A stretch of DNA of 64,000 nt from Macrocystis pyrifera (Eukaryota; Sar; Phaeophyceae; Laminariales; Laminariaceae), in contig JASSKH010000011.1 in the NCBI GenBank assembly GCA_031763025.1, positions 12,498,580-12,562,579 on the forward strand. The letters are read 5' to 3'. This document shows, piece by piece, positions 23,390 through 31,694 of this stretch; positions within the stretch are counted from its first letter, which is position 1, and the number at the start of each line of letters is the position of its first letter. Made by a program: the position numbers and the translations under genes. Below the pieces are notes generated by a model that was given only the letters and a program-made list of their open reading frames with translations, had not been told where the DNA came from and searched no databases.

Positions 23390-24795
23390 GATGGGTGACA
23401 ACGAAGTTCGTCCAAAACCGACCGGGAAGAGAGGTCGAAGACGCGGCCATTCGAATCAACGAAATGAGGCGATACCAATCAGGCGCATCCGCCGCGGGTG
23501 TACCCAAGACTAAAGGAGGACGGGGGGCAGAAGGAGGAGTGGAAGTAAGCCCCACCAAGGCCATACAACGAGGGGGGCAACAAGAGGGGTGAAAGGAAAA
23601 CCGCGGTGGACGAAAGTAGAAAAGAGACGGGCAGACACGGTACCAAAGCACTAGGCCGACCGGTAAGCATAACATGTCTATGCTGGTCGTGCCTCTCGCT
23701 TCTGCGGCTGGTTCAACCGTGGTCTTTTTAATCTTATTTTTTCTTTTTGCGCCCTTTTCTTCCGTGATCGTTTTATTCTTATTTTTATATCGTTTGTTTT
23801 GTCCTAATGAAAAGAGTCGTGTGTCGTGTGGTGTGGATGGATGACGAGCCTGCTTTGTTGTTTCGTATAGTCTGACGCACCCTGTCCGGGCGTTGGGCAT
23901 AGTTGGCGAACGCAGGACATAGAAAACAGACAGGGTGGCACGGTACCAGACCGACTGGTAGCCTAAGGGAGAACCTGGCTATACTACTCGTACCAAAACC
24001 TGCTGAGGTTACCTGAAGGGTGCTTTATACCTCGGTTGGTGTTATATTGTCATCGCTGTTCACGGGTCAAGATACCCTCAAAATCTCAATTGTTGGGTCG
24101 TGTCGGATCGTGTCGAAGCAGCAGGTCTGCTAAACCTCAAACGACGGGTCAATGTCGAGTCATTGTGTCAAGAGACTCAACCCGACCGGGCCCGATCCGA
24201 GAAGCTCGACCCGGCCCGTGAACAGTCCAATTACGGGGGACCATAGTAAATAGGATCTACGTTACACACTAGAACGTATATATTTACGTATTTTTACTAA
24301 CAATATTCGGTCCTATTTACTATGGTCCCCCGTAATAAATATTTTCCTTGGTTCTCGGTCTTGCTCTTTTTTTATGTAGCGGTGGTACTGTTTCTTTAGC
24401 TCGCTATCTTCAGGTGTCTGCTACATCGCCCGCGGGGAGGCATAATAATTTTTTCTTTCTGTTTGTTTTTCGTTTCGATTAGATTCTTAGTTTTCGTGTT
24501 TTCTGACTTTTTGTTTGCTTGTTTCGTTTATTATATCTCGTTCATGAAATTTGTATGTAGTGCTTGTCTTATCCAGTATGATGACACGGTTTTGCATTGT
24601 CTACGCTGCTTACTGCATAACAATCTAGTATCTCTGTGGCGTAGATTTGAGACCGCATAACGTTTATCTATCTAGGTTTGAAGAATCGGCATGACCACTG
24701 GTTGTGTTTGTTCTTCAAAATAAACTGTTCATCCCTTTTCTGCCGGATGTCAAAGGGTAGAAAGAACGGTTTAATGTGAAGAACACACACTACAA
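23390..24795 (+). mobile_element. LINE 3' fragment 5, split by a MITE
   Basis: The left part resembles the nucleotide sequence of the LINE ORF2 3' end: a Gly/Arg-rich segment, then AAACCGCGGT near 23600, then GGTACCA...AGGCCGACC. It continues through the 3' UTR to the conserved tail (GTATCTCTGTGGCGTAG near 24631, AGAACGGTTTAATGTGAAGA near 24763, terminal CACACAC). The frames are interrupted, so no protein is made. A MITE sits at 24231-24335. Confidence 0.7.
24231..24335. mobile_element. 105-bp MITE, copy 4
   Basis: TTACGGGGGACCATAG start and CCCCCGTAA end, exactly 105 bp. The right flank is TA (24336-24337). The left flank is AA, presumably a mutated TA. Confidence 0.85.
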
Positions 24796-25372
24796 TGACT
24801 TATTCCAGCTATTTCAAAGTATTATACAGGACCTCGACCACGCCAAGGCATCTGTCACGCTCCCCATTCCCACAATCATTCTTGTTAATTATTTATAGAA
24901 TTATTCAAAGAGATTGCTATCGACAGACGATCAAGACACAAATATTCTGCCGAAGCCCTCCTTACCGTATGCAAGCCCATCCTTGCGAACGACGACAAAA
25001 GAACGAAATACCAATACGTTCGTACCGCCGGGTCAAGAGCCAAGACATTTTGTTCGCAGCGAGTGCTACTGTTTGCAATTTGGAGTAATTATATCGTGGT
25101 CCGGACAAATATAGCACATTGTTCAGAGGCAGTGTTCCGTTAATATGTATGCGCATCAAAATTCTTGTTATTCATTTGTGCCATATGAGCATGCGTTGTG
25201 AATGAGTACGTAGCGACTACCAGGTACTCCTGTAGTTACGTTTGGTCCTGCGGAATATAAACATACCAGTGCGTGCAGAGACGCACACCACATTGCACAA
25301 TGTCATAATGTGTTTATTGCCACATATGGGTGTACAGAAGCAGATGAAGCGCCGTGCTTCAAACGAACTACA
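24796..25372. other. no recognised feature
   Basis: Short unsupported frames only. Confidence 0.4.
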
Positions 25373-25824
25373 CTACACCATACACACCTTCTCATCGTCC
25401 GTGGGTGCGCACGGCAACACCAGCCCCTGATCCAGCCTCCCCGCGTTTTCCGCAACAATCGTGTCCAGCATAGAAGAATAAGAATAACTCGCGCTCAGCT
25501 CGTTTTTGGCACCCGCCAGCATCTGCCGCCAAAGTCTAGCTCGCCCGACGCTCCCGGCGGTAACATTATCATCTATTCGAGAGGCACTTCTGCTGGCGGG
25601 CTCAACCCCCATTGCCCTCCATGCCGGCGGTGCTTCGTCCACCTCGGGATCATGATGTGCGCCTGTGTTCGAGGATGATGGTGACGATGAAGTCGACTTC
25701 CAATCAAACCTGTTGTTGGAGGACGATGCCGTCGAAGTCTCAACAAACAAGCGTTTTCTGGTGTTCCCGATGCTCTCGTATTCGCTGACGTCAATAAATA
25801 CTCGTGCCGTCGATGCCATCGCTG
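25373..25824 (-). CDS. possible terminal exon of a hypothetical Ser-rich protein
   Basis: On the minus strand a pyrimidine tract ending CCCAG (AG at 25826-25825) looks like a good 3' splice site. It is followed by about 150 uninterrupted codons to a TAG at the left end. The product is rich in Ser/Thr/Asn in its first third, then becomes acidic and helical, containing LWRQMLAGAKNE and a C-terminal DDEKVCMV. A different minus frame (25791-26390) overlaps upstream and could supply earlier coding sequence through an intron; AAG|GTAGAC just upstream is one possible donor. I do not recognise the family and no function is proposed. Composition and the splice signal are the only support; the open plus frame across the same bases could be the real one. 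Confidence 0.35.
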
Positions 25825-26319
25825 CTGGGAGTGGGGGAAAAGAAGGTGGTGTTCGCCGTAACAGGGTCTACCTTGCCCCCCAAGACACCGGCTTTCTTGT
25901 CGTTGCCCGGGAAAGCCGTCCTAGATGGCGGTGTCTCGTTGGTTTCGATGCAAACGGCGGTCGACACGCCCGTACCCGTCGTAGAACCGTAACTGCCATA
26001 CGTACCTACGGCATTATACTCGCCACCGCTGGGCAGCAGTATTGTCTTTGTCTTCTCTTGTATCCGCGGGAGAACGCACGGCGAAAAAGATTCCGTCATG
26101 TTTATCAAGACGATGACACCACCGACAGAGCAGCAGCGCTGACTGGAGCAACAATGACCCCTAATGGGCTCTCTCTGCGTTGAGCTGCCGACTGTTGAGT
26201 ACACCCACAGCAGTGCATATGACTTGTAGGTGTGTGTATATATGATATTTATTTGTACACTAGTATGTAGGTACTTCGGCAGTACGTAGGGGTGGGAAAC
26301 CGTCAAAAGAAGCTTTCGT
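25825..26319. other. possible upstream exon region of the 25373-25824 candidate
   Basis: A minus-strand frame is open from 26390 to 25791. Its right part is rich in Cys and Ser and looks non-coding. The part left of about 26102 (starting MTESFSPC) has more protein-like composition. No exon boundary can be fixed. Confidence 0.25.
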
Positions 26320-26598
26320 ATGGGCACCAACGAAACTTGTGGACTTGGATCCGTGACCCTGCACAACTTGTGTGATGAGCTACTTAACACTTTCGGAGGG
26401 TTATTATATCAAAATATTCATGGGTGGCCACTGGAGGATCTAGAGCGTACTCTGGCGGCCTTAATTAAAAACACTTTGAGCCACAAATCTCAAGGTCGAT
26501 CACTGCCCAACGTAAACGTTCACAACGTCCCCGGATTGTGGAATGTACGCGTCACAATGTACTCAGGTTCGGAACCCTACCAGGGCAAAGTGCTGTGA
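26320..26598 (+). CDS. small hypothetical ORF, 92 codons
   Basis: ATG start at 26320 and TGA at 26596-26598. The composition is protein-like, with helical Leu-rich segments (LHNLCDELLNTFGGLL, LEDLERTLAALIKNTL) and few low-complexity tracts. No domain is recognised, no partner exon is evident, and there is no homologue in the window. It could be a chance frame or an exon of an unannotated gene. Confidence 0.25.
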   Translation: MGTNETCGLGSVTLHNLCDELLNTFGGLLYQNIHGWPLEDLERTLAALIKNTLSHKSQGRSLPNVNVHNVPGLWNVRVTMYSGSEPYQGKVL

Positions 26599-27769
26599 TT
26601 TTTGTTACGGCTATAGTATGTTCGACATCACAGTTGAAAAAAAAATCGAAATCGAGCCGAGACACAAACCACAAAATGATAAACGACAATGACAGAGCAG
26701 AAGCAAGAAATCCCAAAAAAAAAAAACGAAACACGAAATAGGAACAAACATTGAAATAGGAAAACTTACCAGGTATACGTACACGCCAAAAACTATGACT
26801 TAAATTTGAAAAGACAACAAGATGGCGTATTGCCTACGCCCACATCATCATCGATCCATTCACTTACTTGTTGTATGGTCAACAGTGTGTTGTTGTTTCC
26901 TGTATATATATATATATACCTTTCTGGTCGCACACGCTGTTCGGCACTGCACAAAACCGACACCATATACTCGTAATATATTCGCGAACCTATGCAATAT
27001 TATGCGCAGAAGCCACCCAAAGCGTAGGTTACAATGCAGCAAAACAAATGAAACGTCGGCACATACCACGTTCGGTGGAAAACAACGTTTTGGACTATTT
27101 TCATATTTGTTCATGAATTCCACACGTCGTCTGTTCTGCAACAAAATAAACGACAATTTGCCCAAAAACAAACTACGACATTTTTGTCCAAAAAATGCGA
27201 TCGACACACACTCACCTCTTTTTGTACAATACAAACATCATGCATGGCAGATGCCTGGTAGACGGCAGTTCCAGGTTTAAATGTACCCATTCAGTGTAAA
27301 CATGTCCCCTTCCCTACCCCTTCTTCCCAGACATGTCAACGATTCAGTACCCTTCCACAAGCCCCAGATTTCCTTCGTTCCACATTCCATGTTCTATTTC
27401 GTCAATTCATAATTGTATAATATATCACAAAGCATACGATATGCAATTTATCGCAACATGTGTTGAAAGGTGTTGGGAAAAAACACTCAAACAATCGTTG
27501 CGAGAATATCCATCTACACAGCTAACGACAACGTCACATATTTATGCAAACTTCACGATAGGGCGTCTCGCAATCGAGGTACATTTGATATGTTACGCAA
27601 GCGTTGCGGTGTACGTTTGTGCTGTCGCAGCAAAACGTGCTAAGGCTGTGGTTTCGCCACAACTTCCCGCAACGTACCTAAGTGGCCACCTGTGTTGTTA
27701 TTGCCCTCGATGAAATGCATACGAGCGCTGTTTTCAGTTTTATTTTTAATTTTATTTTGAAAATGTTTT
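26599..27769. other. no recognised gene; A-rich and AT-repeat sequence
   Basis: Contains A-runs near 26637 and 26716 and a (TA)n tract near 26904-26920. Open frames on both strands lack motifs. Confidence 0.35.
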
Positions 27770-27777
27770 GGAGTTTT

Positions 27778-27836
27778 TGAGTGCTGGATGTCGACGAGTA
27801 GAAGAACGGTTTAATGTGAAGAACACACACACACAC
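27778..27836 (+). mobile_element. LINE 3' terminus, fragment 6a
   Basis: Last ~58 bp of the LINE family (GCTGGATGTCGACGAGTAGA...GTTTAATGTGAAGAACACAC) with a longer CA tail. It faces fragment 6b tail-to-tail. Confidence 0.75.
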
Positions 27837-27982
27837 GTGGTACCCTGGGGTGTGTGTTCTTCACATTCAACCGTTCTTTGTACACGTCGACATCCAGCAC
27901 AACCTGTGCACTTGGTGATTCTTCAATCCTACGTAGAGAGTTCGAGTCATGAGGTCACAAAACTACTGACACAGAGATACGA

Positions 27983-28200
27983 TTACGGGGGACCGTAGAA
28001 AAAAGGATCTATCGTACACACGAAAACCTAAATGTTTTCACGTTTTTACTATTACGGGGGACCACATAGTAAATAGGACCAAATATTGTTAGTAAACATA
28101 GGGAAATACATAGGTTTTTGTGTGTAACGTAGGTCCTATTTACTATGTATGGTCCCCCGTAATAGTAATACTTGGTCCTATTGACTATGGTCCCCCGTAG
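27983..28200. mobile_element. MITE copy 5, with copy 6 inserted inside it
   Basis: The outer MITE is split into 27983-28051 (69 bp) and 28165-28200 (36 bp). Together these make 105 bp, the family length. The inner copy begins after a TA at 28050-28051 and ends before a duplicated TA at 28163-28164. Confidence 0.9.
28052..28162. mobile_element. MITE copy 6 (inner, 111 bp)
   Basis: Full inverted ends TTACGGGGG...CCCCCGTAA. It differs from the 105-bp form by small extra bases inside both inverted repeats (CACATAG on the left, ATGTATGG on the right). Flanked by a TA duplication created in the outer MITE. Confidence 0.9.
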
Positions 28201-28300
28201 TAATTTGTTAGAGCAAACAACGCAATGCCGTGTCATCACATTGTATACTAGGCACGAATACAACAACATCTCCAATTTAGAGATAGCAAAAGGAAATAAA

Positions 28301-28757
28301 TAACCATTTTGTCGTGTGTGTGGTATGTATGACCATTGCAATAATAACAAACCCTCCGCACTGCGTACAAGATCAAGGTTCCAACGGGAGTGGCCGTGAC
28401 TATTATTAGAGGTGGACCATGGGACACCTTCTGGGAAAAAAAATATAACATGAAAACTTAATAACGAGACTTTGTTCTGGGTACGAGAACCGGATAAAAG
28501 CTTGTTTTACGGTTTTCCGAAAACCGGTGGAAAATCGGTTTTAAAACGGATGCTAAAGTGAAACGCATCCATATCACTGAACCAAACGACAATTTTGTGT
28601 CCAATACGTTCTATTTTTTCAGGTTCCGAGCTACTGGTGGCGTACGACCATAAAAAGAGGTGGTGTGGCACTCAATCTGTGCTATAACAGCAGCAGGTAA
28701 CGGTACTGGGTGACGCGATTTCATCATGGAACAAAACAAGACCTTACCATCTATATG
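28301..28757. other. no gene; cluster of CCGGTTTT-type words
   Basis: Around 28488-28552 there are repeated GGTTTTCC, AAAACCGG and TCGGTTTT words in both orientations, similar to the cluster at 38425-38585. Otherwise unexplained. Confidence 0.35.
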
Positions 28758-29357
28758 TACGTGTGTGTGTTCTTCACATTAAACCGTTCTTCTACCCGTC
28801 GACATCCAGCAAGCCCAGTGTCCGTGCTGATTCTTCACCCTGGAAAGATACGAGCTCTGTGGTCACAGACTACGACACAGAGATAACACACCGTGATGCA
28901 TTAATAGCCTACGTAATACCATGCCTTCGCACTAGGTGCGGCCGACACAACATACATACATACGCCAGCACCAAAATACACCATAAAGAAAGAGAAGCAA
29001 CGAAAAAACCAAACCGAAAAAGAACAAGAAAAAGGAAAAGAAAGAAAAAGAAAAGGGGAAGAATCCCAAATAAATAAATAAAATGGGAAGCCAAAGCTCA
29101 GACACATACATACTTACCCCGAGCATGAGCCAAAAGGGACGTGCAAGGGGAAAGATACGAGAAGGAAAAAGGGGACTATGCATCCCGGTGAACACTTAAC
29201 TAAGTAAAAAGAGCAATAGTGAGTGGGCCAAAATACGCTCGTCACCCACCCACTATGTAGTACTTCTTTCATAAGGATAAGAAGGGAAAAAAATCAAAAT
29301 GCATACCGAACGGCCGCAGCAGTTGGCGGTACGAGTAGCAAAGAAAAGTCCAACCTA

Positions 29358-30478
29358 TTAGTCGGCCTGGTACCTTGCTACCCTATCTGCGGTCTCTCTG
29401 CTACTCTCTTCTACCGCGGTTTCCCTTCTACTCCTCCTGTTCCCCCCCCTGCCCCCATACACTTGTACGGTGTTCCCTCTACCCCTCCTGCTGTTACCCC
29501 TCCCCCCATTCCCTCTAACACTACCTGCAGCGGATGCACGGCGCTGTCTACTCAGCTTTGCCTCAGCCTCGTGCCACCTGCCCATGAACTGTTCAGCTGC
29601 TTCGAGGATTCCCCGGTACCACTTTCCCGTCTGTTTTGCTGCAGTGGGCCATAGTGCGGTCCCAACTCCAAAGACTAAGGGGGAGTCTTCCGTTGATCCC
29701 TCGGTGGCTTTGAACACTCTAAGGTCCTCAGCAATGGCCCTAGGCCAAATCTTGGGCTGCCCGCCTGGTTTCGGGCTCCCCCCACCAGCGATCGTCCCGA
29801 ACATCAACCGACTGGGCAATCGCCCCTCGTGTTGCCGCACCACAGCCCCCGCAAAGAAGAGTCGCCGTTTACGGATGGTCGTTTCGATACTTTCGCATCG
29901 TGTTATCCTGAGTGCCTTCGCATACGAGAGGGTGGTGTGGTCGGTGCGTAGTCGGCGCTGGAAACCAATGACTCGCAGAAGGACTTCGTGGTGGGCTGAT
30001 CGAAGCTTGGCGAAGTGGTCCGCATTGAGGGTCCACGTCACGCAACCGTACAGCAAGGTCTCAATCACCTCGGCCTTCAACATCCGGACTTTCAGACTAA
30101 GCGGTGCGTTCGTCCTATCGTACAGTTCCGGACCATACCGTTTGAGGCATGCCCGCATCAGACGGATTCGTCGCTCGATTTCGAAGGAGAGGTCAGCGTT
30201 CTCGTGGATAATGCCTCCTAGGTACAAAAACTGGGTCGTCTGTTTATACTTTTGGCCTGCAGCTTCGATCGCGAGCGGTGAGGTGGTAAACGTCTGATCC
30301 GGTGTTCGTAGGAGCATCGTCTCTGTCTTCTTCTCGGATACCGTGAGACCTACTGCTTCGAAGACAGTCACGATGACTGTCATCATTCTTGCAAGGCCTT
30401 CCGCCGACCTTGAGACTATCCCTGCGTCGTCTGCATACAACATGCCCCACACAGCCCTTTGCACGCATGCCAACGGTT
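29358..30478 (-). pseudogene. LINE ORF2, C-terminal part (RT palm end and extension)
   Basis: Starts at the junction with the LTR insertion and includes the RT active-site motif YADDAG about 14 residues in. The typical FLYLGGII, LYGCVTWTL and RRLFFAGAV segments follow. It ends with a Gly/Arg-rich tail and VARYQAD before the stop. Read across the insertion, with one GGTT target copy removed, the frame continues without a break from the EEP codons at 34109-34117 into LACVQ. No RNase H domain is visible. The first codons of the 379-codon open frame (30479-30497) come from the LTR and are not part of the LINE. Confidence 0.85.
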
Positions 30479-30710
30479 TGTAGCCAAAAGATACCAAGCC
30501 GTGGAGGTTTCAGTGTAATCGCATCTGTGAGTGGAGCAGTGGCCGGGGATCCTGTGTGATGTCCCCTAGCCACCTGGCTCGTGGTCCGATGAGGATCACT
30601 CCGTGATAATACAAGCTCTAAGAACAAGACTTACTGAGTGCGAGGCCAGCGAGACTGGTGGAGTCCCTCGCTGGAAGCCCTCTTGCTGATATCATCTGGC
30701 AGAGGCCATA
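30479..30710 (+). repeat. 5' LTR, 232 bp
   Basis: Begins TGTAGCCAAAAGATACC and ends GGCAGAGGCCATA. It differs from the 3' LTR by one substitution (CATCTG versus CATGTG) and one extra G (CGTGGTCCG versus CGTGTCCG). No clear tRNA primer-binding site follows at 30711 (ATATCTAGATATTCGCGG). Confidence 0.95.
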
Positions 30711-30917
30711 ATATCTAGATATTCGCGGAACTTCTGTTGGAGGAGTTTTCGGCTGCGGAGTATTGGGTCACAGCTGGGAAGGCAGTTGGCCCGTTGGACG
30801 GATCGAAACGGCTTGAAGCGCACAGCAGGGGAGGACGCTCCGGGAGCTGGAGGACGCACAGGTCAGGCGGCAGTTTCTCCGTTATTACAGTAGAGTCCAG
30901 GTGGACTGCTGTGGATT

Positions 30918-31694
30918 ATGGCGCACACGGCAAGCACGCCGCTGGTGGTAGGGGAGTCTCTGACTCCACCGAAATACGGAGAGGTGTGGACCGAGCAGGC
31001 CTCTCGTGTTTTTTACGCAGCGTACCTCGATTATGAGGAACGGCTGCAGCTCGCCAACGCTCAGGGGGTGGTTCAGCACTCCAAAGTGAGCATGGGCCAG
31101 CTTATCCCCAATTACATTCATCGGTGTTTTGAGGGATTTTACAAGCATCAGACTACGATGACCGCCTCGGAGTTGTTGGACGCTGTTAGGCAGCACGCTG
31201 GTTACACAACCACCAGCAACAGATTTGACACCTCGCGGGCGGCAGCGGACTTGCGTCGCGTTCTCTCAATGAGGCGCGATGAAAAGCAGGGCGGTGAAAC
31301 ATCCGTCAAAGACCGCGCGATGATGGTAAACTCCGCTATGGAAAAGTATTTTGCGGAGAATCACGCGGTGCATGCCATGTACCGCGCGCAGGACCGTTCG
31401 TGGTTGCCCGGACCGGCGGAATTTGTGAGCATGGCGTTGGTGGATGGCTTATGGCCGTCCGAGTTCAAAAAGTACGTAAAAGGTCAGCTAACGTACGCTG
31501 CAGGGTGGAAGAAGGACCCGGCATTGGTCATGGACCAAATTTTTTCTGCTGCAGAACAGTGGAAATTCATCGAGGCGTATGGTCGGAAAGATGCTGCAGG
31601 GGCAGCTGAACCGCGACGCCAACAGCAGCAGAAACCGAAACAGCAGCAGTCCGCGAAAAAAGTCGTTTGTTCGCGTCTGTTTCGAGTGTGGTGA
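30918..31694 (+). CDS. retrotransposon Gag-like protein
   Basis: 258 codons from an ATG 208 bp after the 5' LTR. The protein is helical and moderately basic, with a central region (FVSMALVDGLWPSEFKKYVK) in the style of Gag capsid domains. The C-terminus runs into a Gln-rich tract and then leaves frame: after the A6 run at 31656-31661, about ten further codons end at TGA. The nucleocapsid zinc knuckle lies in the +1 frame, so complete Gag needs either a +1 frameshift or a repair of a 1-nt insertion. It would form the cytoplasmic particle that packages element RNA. Confidence 0.75.
   Translation: MAHTASTPLVVGESLTPPKYGEVWTEQASRVFYAAYLDYEERLQLANAQGVVQHSKVSMGQLIPNYIHRCFEGFYKHQTTMTASELLDAVRQHAGYTTTSNRFDTSRAAADLRRVLSMRRDEKQGGETSVKDRAMMVNSAMEKYFAENHAVHAMYRAQDRSWLPGPAEFVSMALVDGLWPSEFKKYVKGQLTYAAGWKKDPALVMDQIFSAAEQWKFIEAYGRKDAAGAAEPRRQQQQKPKQQQSAKKVVCSRLFRVW

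Larger units (their letters stand above)
27848..28300 (-). mobile_element. LINE 3' end, fragment 6b, split by nested MITEs
   Basis: On the minus strand: the LINE tail 27848-27982, interrupted by MITEs (27983-28200), then 28203-28300 carrying the CTAGGCACGAATACAACA...GTGTCATCAC segment of the LINE 3' UTR in reverse orientation. This shows the MITEs landed in an existing LINE tail. Confidence 0.7.

Noticed and set aside
29470..30297. 275-codon plus-strand open frame
   Set aside because: It is antisense to the LINE ORF2 C-terminus, which has clear reverse-transcriptase motifs on the minus strand.
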